Assembly (NCBI GenBank): GCA_033283335.1
Contig: JAWMQP010000009.1
Span: forward strand, 128,754-192,753
Reading direction: 5' to 3'
From: Pseudomaricurvus sp033283335
GTDB lineage: Bacteria > Pseudomonadota > Gammaproteobacteria > Pseudomonadales > Cellvibrionaceae
DNA length: 64,000 nt
In this document: positions 51,234 through 59,847 of the stretch, in pieces
Layout of the letters: every line of letters begins with the position of its first letter
Position numbering within the stretch: position 1 is the first letter of the stretch
The notes under the pieces: generated by a model
Told to the model about the DNA's origin: nothing
The model's database searches: none
Seen by the model: only the letters and a program-made list of their open reading frames with translations
Program-made: the position numbers and the translations under genes

Positions 51234-52367
51234 ATGAGTAAAAGGATGATGGCGCTGCTGGCGGCAGCGATTGTGGTGTTCGGTGGAGTGATTGCGGTCA
51301 AGCTGCTGATCAACCAGAAAATGAACGAGTTTTTCGACAATATGCCATCGCCACCAGTGGTGGTGTCCTCGGCCGAGGCCGTTGCCGATCGCTGGATTCA
51401 GGAAGTGACGGCCGTGGGAACCGTGACGGCGGTACAGGGCGCCGAACTGACCACCGAGGTCAGTGGCATTGTGGAGAAAATCCATTTTGACAGCGGCAGT
51501 GAAGTGAAAGCCGGCGATGTCATTATGACACTTGATCGCGCCACTGACCGCGCCGAGCTGAAAACGCTGCAGGCGGCTGCTAACCTGGCGGAGCTGGAAC
51601 GCGATCGAGTCAAGGAGCTGTGGCAGCGCAAAAACATTTCCCAGTCCGAGTACGACCAGCGTCAGAGCCAGCTGGAACAGGCCCAGGCCCGGGTTGATGT
51701 ACAACAGGCGCGCATTGATCAGAAAGTCTTGCGGGCACCCTATGCCGGGCGGCTGGGGATTCGTCGGGTGAGTGTGGGCTCGTTTGTCAACGCCGGTGAT
51801 CCCATGATTGGTCTGCAGTCACTGGATCCCATCTTTGTGGATTTCACCTTGCCTGAGCAGCGCTTCCGGGATGTGCGCGTGGGTATGTCGGTGCGAGCAC
51901 AGATGGATGCCTTGGGGACGGAAACCTTCGAGGGAACGATCACCGCCATTGAGCCAGTGATTGATGCCGACACGCGCAACTTCCAGCTACAGGCCACCTT
52001 TGACAACCCCGAACAGCGTTTGCGGCCGGGTATGTTTGCCCGTATTGCCCTCAATGTGGGGGAAGAGCGTGATGTGATTGTGCTGCCGCGTACCGCCATC
52101 AGCTTTAAACCCTATGGCAACTCAGTGTATGTGCTGACGCCCAGCGAAGAGACCAATGCTGACGGACAGCGACTCATGCATTCCAAACAGCGTTTCGTTC
52201 GCACGGGTGATGTGCGCGGTGACCTGATTGCCATTGACGAAGGCATTGAGCTGGGTGAACAGGTCGCCACCAGCGGTCTGTTGAAGCTGAACACCGGTGC
52301 GGATGTGATCGTCAATAATGACGTACAACCCGAAGCGGAAATTGCACCGACTCCGGATAACGGCTGA
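51234..52367 (+). CDS. RND efflux membrane fusion protein
   Basis: This 377-residue HlyD/AcrA-type adaptor has an N-terminal membrane anchor (MMALLAAAIVVFGGVIAVK). Lipoyl halves (EVSGIVEKIHFDSGSEVKAG and VLRAPYAGRLGIRRVS) flank a short coiled coil of about 60 residues. The beta-barrel and membrane-proximal domains follow. It is paired with an RND permease 11 bp downstream. The absence of an outer-membrane channel gene means TolC or another channel is used from elsewhere. Confidence 0.92.
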   Translation: MSKRMMALLAAAIVVFGGVIAVKLLINQKMNEFFDNMPSPPVVVSSAEAVADRWIQEVTAVGTVTAVQGAELTTEVSGIVEKIHFDSGSEVKAGDVIMTLDRATDRAELKTLQAAANLAELERDRVKELWQRKNISQSEYDQRQSQLEQAQARVDVQQARIDQKVLRAPYAGRLGIRRVSVGSFVNAGDPMIGLQSLDPIFVDFTLPEQRFRDVRVGMSVRAQMDALGTETFEGTITAIEPVIDADTRNFQLQATFDNPEQRLRPGMFARIALNVGEERDVIVLPRTAISFKPYGNSVYVLTPSEETNADGQRLMHSKQRFVRTGDVRGDLIAIDEGIELGEQVATSGLLKLNTGADVIVNNDVQPEAEIAPTPDNG

Positions 52368-52378
52368 GGGATGCTGCT

Positions 52379-55300
52379 GTGAAGTTTACCGATATCTTTA
52401 TCAACAAACCGGTACTGGCAACCGTGGTCAGTCTGGTCATTCTGCTGTTGGGGTTACGGGCCGGAACGGAGCTGAACGTGCGCCAGTACCCGGAGCTGCA
52501 AAACGCCGTGGTGAATGTCAGCACGGCCTATGTCGGTGCCGATGCCGACCTGGTGCAGGGTTTTATTACCACGCCCATTGAGCGGCAAATCGCCACCGTC
52601 GACGGCATTGATTATATGACCTCGTCCAGTGCCGCCGGCATTTCCACGGTCAGTGCTCACGTCAGTCTCAATGCCGATCCGGACAAGGTGTTGACCAAAG
52701 TCATCGCCAAGGTCAATAAATTGCGCGGTGAGCTGCCACCGTCGGCAGAGAACGCGGTGGTGGATTTGCGGGTGGGGGATCCCTCGGCCCACGCCTACCT
52801 GGCGTTTTACAGTGATAGCCTCAAAACCAACCAGATTACCGATTACCTGATTCGCGAAGTGGAACCGCGCCTGGCCACGGTATCGGGCATCCAGCGGGCG
52901 GACATCGGCGGTGGCCAGACGTTTGCGGTCAGAGTTTGGTTAAAGCCGGAACGCATGCGGGCCTTTGACCTGACCGCCTCTGACATTAACCAGGCATTGC
53001 GCAACAACAATGTGCTGTCGGCGGTGGGGGCTACCAAAGGCTCCATGATGGCCATTGACCTCAAGGCCAATACCGATCTGCGGGACTTAACGCAATTCAA
53101 GCAAATGATTGTGAGTGCCGAGCGGGGCTCGATCATCCGCCTGGAAGATGTGGCGGATGTGGAGCTGGGGGCCGAGAGCTACTCGGAATCCGCACGTTTT
53201 AACGGCAAGCAGGCGACGTTTTTTGCCGTCTACCTGACGCCGGACGCCAACGCCATTGAGGTGCTCAAAAACCTGCGCGAAGTCTGGAATAACGACGTTG
53301 TCAGCCAGTTGCCGGAAGGATTGCAGGCGGAGTTTGCCTACGACAGCTCGATCTACATCAACGATGCCATCGGCGAGGTCAAGCAGACCATCGCCGAGGC
53401 GATCCTGATTGTGATTGTGGTGATTTTTCTGTTTCTGGGGTCGATGCGCTCGGTGCTGATTCCGGCGGTAGCGGTGCCTTTGTCGCTGGTTGGCGCACTG
53501 TTTTTGATGCTGTTGCTGGGTTATTCCCTCAACCTGCTGACGCTGCTGGCGATGGTGCTGGCCATCGGTATCGTGGTGGATGATGCCATTATTGTGCTGG
53601 AAAACATTCACCGCCATGTGGAAGAAGGTATGAAACCCCACGCCGCGGCCATTCAGGGCGCCCGCGAGCTGGCCTGGCCGGTGGTGGCGATGACCACCAC
53701 GTTGATCGCCGTGTATCTGCCGATCGGTTTCCTCAGTGGCATTACCGGGGTGCTGTTCGTGGAATTCGCCTTTACCCTCGCCGGTGCAGTGCTGATTTCC
53801 GGGATTGTTGCCCTGACCCTGTCACCGATGATGTGTGCCAAGATGCTCCGGCCCCACAAAGATTCGGGCGGCGGTCTGGAGAGCTGGCTGGACGAGCAGT
53901 TTGAAAAATTGCAGCGACGCTACCAGAAAGATTTGCACACCGTGCTGGATGAGAAAGTTGGCATTGGCATTTTTGCCGGGATCATTCTGGCCTCCTGTTA
54001 TTTTCTGTTTGTCATGTCGCCCAGCGAGTTGGCTCCCAAAGAAGACGTGGGGATGGCGTTTTACCTGGCGGAAGCCGATCCGGGCGTAACCCTGGAGTAC
54101 ATCGAGCGTTATTCCGATGAAGCCTGGCACATTGATCAATCCACAGATGCCATCGCCAACAACTTTCAGTTCAACGGCGTCAACTTCCTTTCGCCCGGAT
54201 CCAGCAATGGCGCCTTTGGAGGTTTCATTCTCGCGCCCTGGAGTCAGCGCCAGGAATCCCTTGATGAGTTGCTGAACGATATCATTACACCACGCTTCAG
54301 CCAGGTGGCAGGCTTGAAGGTGGCGGCCATGGCGCCCTCGGCCCTGCCCTCGGGTGGCAGCGGCATGCCGGTGGAATTTGTGGTGGTCAGTACCGCACCG
54401 CCTGCCGCGGTGAAGGAAATGGCCGACAAAATCCTGGCCAGGGCCCAGGCCAGTAAAAAGTTCATTTTCCTCAACACGGATGTGAAAATTGACAAGCCGC
54501 GCAGTGAAATCCTCATTGATCGGGATAAAGCGTCTCAGTTGGGCGTGGATATGTCGCAGTTGTCGTCCGACCTGTCCTCCATGTTGTCGGGTGGATACGT
54601 GAATCGGTTCTCACTGGAAAACCGTTCCTACAAAGTGATTCCGCAAGTGCAACGCGGCGATCGCCTGACGCCGGAGCAGTTGCAGAGTTATTACACCCGC
54701 ACCCAATCCGGTGAGCTGGTGCCCCTGTCGACCATTGTGTCTCTGAAGGACTCGGTGCAGCCCCAGGTGCTGAGTCGTTTCCAGCAGCTTAACAGCGTCT
54801 CCATTGGCGGCGTGCAGCGGCCGGGCATTGCCCTGGGTGAAGCGCTGCAAGTCCTTGAGGACGCCGCCGATGAGATTCTGCCGCGGGGTTATACCGTCGA
54901 TTACGCCGGGGAGGCGCGGCAGTTTAAAACGGAAGGTTCGGCCTTGGTCGGCACCTTCTTTTTTGCGTTGCTGGTGATTTACCTGGTACTGGCCGCCCAG
55001 TTTGAATCTTTCCGCGACCCGTTCATCATGTTGATGACGGTGCCCATGTCCATCAGTGGCGCGCTGTTGGTGCTGAACATTCTGGGGATTTTCCAGGTGC
55101 CCGGCACCACGCTCAATATTTACACCCAGATCGGCTTGTTAACCCTGATCGGCGTGATCTCCAAGCACGGCATCCTGATCGTGGAGTTTGCCAATAAGCT
55201 GCAACAGGAAGGGCACAGCAAGCGCGAGGCGATTGAACAGGCCACTTCCATCCGCCTGCGGCCGGTACTGATGACAACCGCCGCCCTCGTGCTGGCGATG

Positions 55301-55492
55301 GTGCCGCTGCTGATGGCCAGTGGACCGGGGGCGGTGTCGCGCTTTTCCATGGGGGTGGTGATCGCCGCCGGTATGACCATCGGTACCGCCTTTACCCTCT
55401 ACATCCTGCCGGCGGTGTATCTGTTTATGGCACGGGACTACTCCGCCAAACCGGCCCGCAAGCCGGTCCGTGATCAGGTGAAGGAGGCCTGA
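52379..55492 (+). CDS. RND (HAE1) efflux permease
   Basis: This 1037-residue inner-membrane proton antiporter has 12 membrane segments and two large periplasmic loops, the normal AcrB/MexB size. The proton-relay motif is GIVVDDAIIVLENIHRHVEE, giving the Asp pair near residue 405. N-terminal FTDIFINKPVLATVVSL and C-terminal LIGVISKHGILIVEFANKL are family hallmarks. The GTG start is 11 bp after the adaptor gene. The stop codon directly abuts the stop of the convergent yghU gene (TGATCA). Substrates are likely hydrophobic drugs or bile-like compounds; exact specificity is not visible. Confidence 0.94.
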   Translation: MKFTDIFINKPVLATVVSLVILLLGLRAGTELNVRQYPELQNAVVNVSTAYVGADADLVQGFITTPIERQIATVDGIDYMTSSSAAGISTVSAHVSLNADPDKVLTKVIAKVNKLRGELPPSAENAVVDLRVGDPSAHAYLAFYSDSLKTNQITDYLIREVEPRLATVSGIQRADIGGGQTFAVRVWLKPERMRAFDLTASDINQALRNNNVLSAVGATKGSMMAIDLKANTDLRDLTQFKQMIVSAERGSIIRLEDVADVELGAESYSESARFNGKQATFFAVYLTPDANAIEVLKNLREVWNNDVVSQLPEGLQAEFAYDSSIYINDAIGEVKQTIAEAILIVIVVIFLFLGSMRSVLIPAVAVPLSLVGALFLMLLLGYSLNLLTLLAMVLAIGIVVDDAIIVLENIHRHVEEGMKPHAAAIQGARELAWPVVAMTTTLIAVYLPIGFLSGITGVLFVEFAFTLAGAVLISGIVALTLSPMMCAKMLRPHKDSGGGLESWLDEQFEKLQRRYQKDLHTVLDEKVGIGIFAGIILASCYFLFVMSPSELAPKEDVGMAFYLAEADPGVTLEYIERYSDEAWHIDQSTDAIANNFQFNGVNFLSPGSSNGAFGGFILAPWSQRQESLDELLNDIITPRFSQVAGLKVAAMAPSALPSGGSGMPVEFVVVSTAPPAAVKEMADKILARAQASKKFIFLNTDVKIDKPRSEILIDRDKASQLGVDMSQLSSDLSSMLSGGYVNRFSLENRSYKVIPQVQRGDRLTPEQLQSYYTRTQSGELVPLSTIVSLKDSVQPQVLSRFQQLNSVSIGGVQRPGIALGEALQVLEDAADEILPRGYTVDYAGEARQFKTEGSALVGTFFFALLVIYLVLAAQFESFRDPFIMLMTVPMSISGALLVLNILGIFQVPGTTLNIYTQIGLLTLIGVISKHGILIVEFANKLQQEGHSKREAIEQATSIRLRPVLMTTAALVLAMVPLLMASGPGAVSRFSMGVVIAAGMTIGTAFTLYILPAVYLFMARDYSAKPARKPVRDQVKEA

Positions 55493-56380
55493 TCAGCTGG
55501 TAGAATCGGACGCGTCGGCTTCGAGCTTGTCCTGAGTGCGCAGCTCGAAGTCGCTGGCGTCGTGGCGCTCGTGCAGTTGTTCGGCGGGATCGCCAAACGT
55601 TCGGTTCACCATACGCCCGCGCTGTACTGCCGGGCGTTCCCCCACTTCATTTGTCCAGCGCTGCAGATGCTGGTAGCTCGTCACATCCAGAAACTCCCCG
55701 GCATCGTATAGGCGACCGGCGGCCAGGGCGCCGTACCAGGGCCAGATGGCCATGTCGGCAATGGAGTAAACGTCACCGGCCATGTAGCGGTGTTTGGCCA
55801 GATGCTGGTCGAGTACATCCATTTGCCGTTTCACTTCCATGGCGTAGCGGTTGATCGGGTATTCATACTTCTCCGGCGCGTAGGCGTAGAAGTGGCCAAA
55901 GCCGCCACCCAGAAATGGGCCGCTGCCCATTTGCCAGAACAGCCACGACAGGCACTCTGTGCGACCGATGGGGTCGGTAGGAATGAATGCCTGAAATTTT
56001 TCCGCCAGGTACAGCAGGATGGCGCCGGATTCGAACACCCGCTGCGGCGGGTCGACACTGTGGTCCACCAGCGCCGGAATTTTGGAATTGGGATTGATGG
56101 CGACAAACCCGCTGCTGAACTGATCGCCTTCCTGGATGCGAATCAGGTGCGCATCGTACTCGGCGTCAGGATGGCCGCTGGCCAACAACTCTTCCAGCAG
56201 GATGGTGACCTTAACCCCATTGGGGGTGGCCAGGGAATAGAGTTGTAATGGGTGTTTGCCTACGGGTAAAACCCGCTCATGGGTGGCTCCGGCGATGGGG
56301 CGATTGATGTTGGCGAATTGGCCGCCACTTTCCTGATCCCAGCGCCAGACTTTGGGCGGGGTGTAGGGGGAATCTGTCAT
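55493..56380 (-). CDS. yghU: GSH-dependent disulfide-bond oxidoreductase, YghU-like GST
   Basis: The 295-residue product aligns closely with E. coli YghU: FANINRPIAGATHERVLPVG at the start, GKHPLQLYSLATPNGVKVT, NPNSKIPALVDH, RVFESGAILLYLAEKF, GGGFGHFYAYAPEKYEYPIN and EQLHERHDASDFE near the end. YghU has disulfide-bond reductase and peroxidase activity with glutathione. It is transcribed towards the RND permease with no intergenic base between the stops. The start ATG 56380 gives the full family N-terminus. Confidence 0.93.
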   Translation of the reverse strand: MTDSPYTPPKVWRWDQESGGQFANINRPIAGATHERVLPVGKHPLQLYSLATPNGVKVTILLEELLASGHPDAEYDAHLIRIQEGDQFSSGFVAINPNSKIPALVDHSVDPPQRVFESGAILLYLAEKFQAFIPTDPIGRTECLSWLFWQMGSGPFLGGGFGHFYAYAPEKYEYPINRYAMEVKRQMDVLDQHLAKHRYMAGDVYSIADMAIWPWYGALAAGRLYDAGEFLDVTSYQHLQRWTNEVGERPAVQRGRMVNRTFGDPAEQLHERHDASDFELRTQDKLEADASDSTS

Positions 56381-56504
56381 GGGATGCTCCTGCCGAAGAA
56401 GAGGGTTGTTGCGGTGATGGTAGTGTTTACACCGGGTTGTCTCAAGTTCGCTGCTAGACTTGTGACAGTCAATCGAGGCAATCAGTGACCGACGGGATTC
56501 GCAA

Positions 56505-57887
56505 ATGCTGAAATGGCGGCTGTTGTGGGAGCGACTGCATTCCAGCCTGTGGTTTGTTCCCGGGCTGATACTGCTGCTGGCGGTACTGCTTGCGCTGTTA
56601 CTGGTGCAACTGGATCTGGCGCTGACGCCACTGCCTTTTTACCAGCGCTGGGGTTGGCTGTTGGGCACCGGTGCCGAAGGGGCGCGGGTGCTGTTGAGCA
56701 CAGTGGCCGGCTCCATGATCAGCGTTGCCGGTGTGGCCTTTTCCATCACCATCGTAGCGCTGTCACTGGCATCCAATCAGTACACCTCGCGGGTGTTGCG
56801 AAATTTTATGCGCGACCGGGTCAATCAAACGGTGTTGGGATTGTTTGTTGGTATTTTCGCCTATTGCCTGGTGGTGTTGCGGACGGTGCGCGGTGACGAA
56901 GCTCTTGCCGCCGGAGGTGAAGTATTTGTGCCTCTGCTGGCGGTGTTTGTCGGTCTGCTGCTGGCCTTTGTCGGTGTGGCGGTATTCATTTTCTTTATTC
57001 ATCATATTTCGGTTTCCATCCAGGCGGTGGATATGGTCGCTGAAATCACGGATGAAACCCTGGATGTGATTGATCGGCAATACCCGCGTCTGTTAATGCC
57101 GGAGGACCGCGAGCACCAATTTCTACCGGTACCTGTGATCAAAGATTCACGTCAGGCGGCGCCGGTGGCCATGGCCGGCTGCACCGGTTATCTGCAGAGC
57201 ATGGATATTGAGGCGTTGGTGGCTTTGGCCGAGCAGCAACGGTTGCAAATTTATACCCTCAAACGGGTCGGTGACTTTGTGCTGAAGGATTCGGTGCTGG
57301 CGCAGGCTGAGGCGGCACAGATTTCCGACGAGCAGTTGCAGCAGTTGTCGTCCTGTTTTGTGATTGGTCGCCAGCGCACCGTGGAACAGGATATGAGTTA
57401 TGGCATTCGCCAGATCGTGGATGTGGCGGTCAAGGCTCTGTCGCCCGGCATCAACGACACCACCACCGCAGTGATGTGTGTGCACTATCTGACGGCCATC
57501 GCCAGTAAACTGAGTGGACGGGTTATCCAGTGTGAGTATTATGCCGGCAATTCCAGCACTTCCGCCCGGCAACCGCAGGTCTTGTCGCAAGACTGGCGTC
57601 TGCTCACCTGCGGGCCCTTCTACCCGGATGTGTTAAAGGAGTGCTTTGCCGAAATCCGGCAAAACGCCGGCGGCAATGTCACGATCCTGCAGGCGTTGCT
57701 GACGGCCATGAAAACCCTGCTGGAGACGCTGCAACAAACTCCGGGTAGCGCAGGCAGGCACCGGACTGTGGAGGACCTGTTGTCAGAAATGCAGCAGACC
57801 ATCGAGCAGAGTGGATTGATTCCGCTGGAGCGGGCTCGTTTGCAGATGCAGGCGCGTACCCTGTTGCAGCAGTCGAGAGCCGGCTAG
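56505..57887 (+). CDS. DUF2254 integral membrane protein
   Basis: This 460-residue inner-membrane protein has about four hydrophobic segments in its first half (FVPGLILLLAVLLALLLV; GSMISVAGVAFSITIVALSL; a third and fourth to residue 175). The family signature SLASNQYTSRVLRNFMRD lies near residue 86. The second half is soluble and includes GCTGYLQSMDIEALVALAEQ and KALSPGINDTTTA. No biochemical role is established. It lies between the yghU gene (divergent) and a cardiolipin-synthase-like gene (convergent, 32-bp gap). Confidence 0.85.
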   Translation: MLKWRLLWERLHSSLWFVPGLILLLAVLLALLLVQLDLALTPLPFYQRWGWLLGTGAEGARVLLSTVAGSMISVAGVAFSITIVALSLASNQYTSRVLRNFMRDRVNQTVLGLFVGIFAYCLVVLRTVRGDEALAAGGEVFVPLLAVFVGLLLAFVGVAVFIFFIHHISVSIQAVDMVAEITDETLDVIDRQYPRLLMPEDREHQFLPVPVIKDSRQAAPVAMAGCTGYLQSMDIEALVALAEQQRLQIYTLKRVGDFVLKDSVLAQAEAAQISDEQLQQLSSCFVIGRQRTVEQDMSYGIRQIVDVAVKALSPGINDTTTAVMCVHYLTAIASKLSGRVIQCEYYAGNSSTSARQPQVLSQDWRLLTCGPFYPDVLKECFAEIRQNAGGNVTILQALLTAMKTLLETLQQTPGSAGRHRTVEDLLSEMQQTIEQSGLIPLERARLQMQARTLLQQSRAG

Positions 57888-57919
57888 TGCCGGCCTCCCC
57901 TCCATGAAGGCTGTTCTGA

Positions 57920-59512
57920 CTAAATTTGTTGTTCGATGGGCAGCAGCGACAGCAACCAGATTTTAAAGCGCTGCCAGCCGGTGGATTCAGGATCGTGATG
58001 CTCAACCACGGCTTGCCCCTGGTCGTTTTCGGCATTCCAGAGAAGGTCTTCATCCTTATCCAGGCTAAGCTGCCAGGCGTAATTGGGGTGAGTCCACGCC
58101 TGAAACGTCGATTCCAGTTGATCGTTGATGGCCCGGCTTTCCACGTACATGCCGATCTCGGTATTTTGCAGCAGGGAGCGGCCATCCAGATTCACCGAGC
58201 CGATAATCGCTCGGTCATCATCGATCACAAAGGACTTGGCGTGCAGGCTGGCATTGGATTCACCAGCAAACCATTGCAGGTGTTGTTTCCGGCCAGCCTG
58301 CAAACGCAGTTCCCACAGTTTGACCCCCGCTTCAATGAGCGGCTTGCGGTACTGGCTGTAGCCACTGTGCACCACCGCCACATCGGTGGTACTCAGGGCA
58401 TTGGTGAGGACAGAGACCTCGACCCCGCGCTGCACCAGGCTGTCGAGAAACGCGACGCCCTCTTCGCCGGGGATAAAATAAGCCGAGCTGATGTGCAGTC
58501 GTTCGCGTGTGGTGCGAAGCACTTTCATCAGTTTGTTCACCAGGTAGTCTTCACGGTTGACGGCATCCCGGCGGGTGGTCTTGTCGGGCGGGTCGGCGTA
58601 AAGCCGGGCGCGCCCCCACTCCAGCTCAAGGGTTTTCGATTGCAGTCGCCGGGCCAGATCGGTGTTGGCCAGGGCACGGTTAAACTGGGAGCTCTCGACG
58701 TCGGCCAGCAATTCATTGGCGTTCTGTCGCAGCTCATCCAGAGCGACACTGCCACGGCTGTCGGGAAACAGCAGGTGGATGGGGACCGCCGCCGGGTGAT
58801 TCCAGTAGTCGTCGAAGGAGGCGGTTGCCGATTTCACCACTGGCCCAAAGGCGAAGATATCCACATCCTGGAAAAAGGTGGCGTCATTGGAAAAGTAGGC
58901 GTCGCCAATGTTGCGACCGCCGGTGATGATGGCCAGACCATCGGCTGACAGCAACTTGTTGTGCATGCGGTGATTGACCCGATTGAAATACCAGGCCTGC
59001 TGAAACTGGCGCGAGAGGCCTGAACGGGAGGCGACCGGGTTAAAAATCCGGATACTGATGTTGGGGTGCAGGGCCAGGGTGGCGACCCAGGGGGCTTGTA
59101 CCGGTGTGCCCATATCGTCCACCAACAGCCTCACCCGCACGCCGCGATCGGCCGCCGCCAACAGCTTGGCCAGAATAATGCGACCCGAGGTGTCGTTGGC
59201 AAAAATGTAATATTGCAGGTCGAGGGAGACGTCAGCGAAGTCAATCAGGGCCGTGCGGGCCTTGAAGGCGGCCAGACCTTCCTGCAACAAATACAGGCCG
59301 TTCAGGTCATCCGCTTTGTCCTGTAACTGTCGATCGGCGCTATCGCGCACCCGCGTACCTGGATTGCCCACCAGGGTATAGGAGGCGGTGCGTTCTTCTG
59401 GGTGATACTCGGGAGTGGTCTGGCAGGAAGTCACAGCCAGCACCAGCAGAACGGGCACCATGATCAGGCTCAGGCGAGCATGCCGAGTGAACCCAGGAGC
59501 AATGGAAGGCAT
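57920..59512 (-). CDS. Phospholipase D-family lipoprotein, ClsC-like
   Basis: This 530-residue protein has a lipoprotein signal (PVLLVLAVTSC) and two HKD motifs. The first is in HRMHNKLLSADGLAIITGGR and the second in SLHAKSFVIDDDRAIIGSVN, with YYIFANDTSGRIIL as the N-terminal PLD element. This matches E. coli ClsC/YmdC, which makes cardiolipin from phosphatidylethanolamine and phosphatidylglycerol. ClsC needs the partner YmdB, which is not present here. The lipidated N-terminus places it at a membrane facing the periplasm, an uncommon but known layout for PLD homologues. Confidence 0.82.
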   Translation of the reverse strand: MPSIAPGFTRHARLSLIMVPVLLVLAVTSCQTTPEYHPEERTASYTLVGNPGTRVRDSADRQLQDKADDLNGLYLLQEGLAAFKARTALIDFADVSLDLQYYIFANDTSGRIILAKLLAAADRGVRVRLLVDDMGTPVQAPWVATLALHPNISIRIFNPVASRSGLSRQFQQAWYFNRVNHRMHNKLLSADGLAIITGGRNIGDAYFSNDATFFQDVDIFAFGPVVKSATASFDDYWNHPAAVPIHLLFPDSRGSVALDELRQNANELLADVESSQFNRALANTDLARRLQSKTLELEWGRARLYADPPDKTTRRDAVNREDYLVNKLMKVLRTTRERLHISSAYFIPGEEGVAFLDSLVQRGVEVSVLTNALSTTDVAVVHSGYSQYRKPLIEAGVKLWELRLQAGRKQHLQWFAGESNASLHAKSFVIDDDRAIIGSVNLDGRSLLQNTEIGMYVESRAINDQLESTFQAWTHPNYAWQLSLDKDEDLLWNAENDQGQAVVEHHDPESTGWQRFKIWLLSLLPIEQQI

Positions 59513-59847
59513 AAGCGAGCCTAATGTGGGGTTTTTTCTGGGGTGTTGTCGCCAGTATAGTCAAGATTGCTGTATATCGACGGGGCTGTTTAGAACCTCT
59601 GAAGAATTCCGTGGTCCAATGGGTGTAAGTAATCACTAATGAGGCGCCGGCTGGTTACGATCGCGGTGCTTTTCCAGTCCACATCCGGCGTCTCCGCAGC
59701 TGTCTATACTGCTGTAATCTGCCTCAATCGCGGTTTATTCGGCGTAGGGGCGGGTTTTCCGGTATAGTCGGCACCATCTCTTTCCCAATTTTGTTGTATT
59801 GAATCAGTCACTCGACTGCCAGAAACAAAAATCACAGGATAATTTAC
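59513..59847. other. Divergent region upstream of rnr
   Basis: No gene is supported in this 335-bp stretch. A long imperfect stem is visible at 59641-59694: GAGGCGCCGG pairs with CCGGCGTCTC, nine of ten positions plus a G-T, and inside it CTGG (59651-59654) pairs with CCAG (59674-59677). This could be a leader-RNA hairpin. AGGAT before the TTG at 59848 is the rnr ribosome binding site. Confidence 0.4.
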
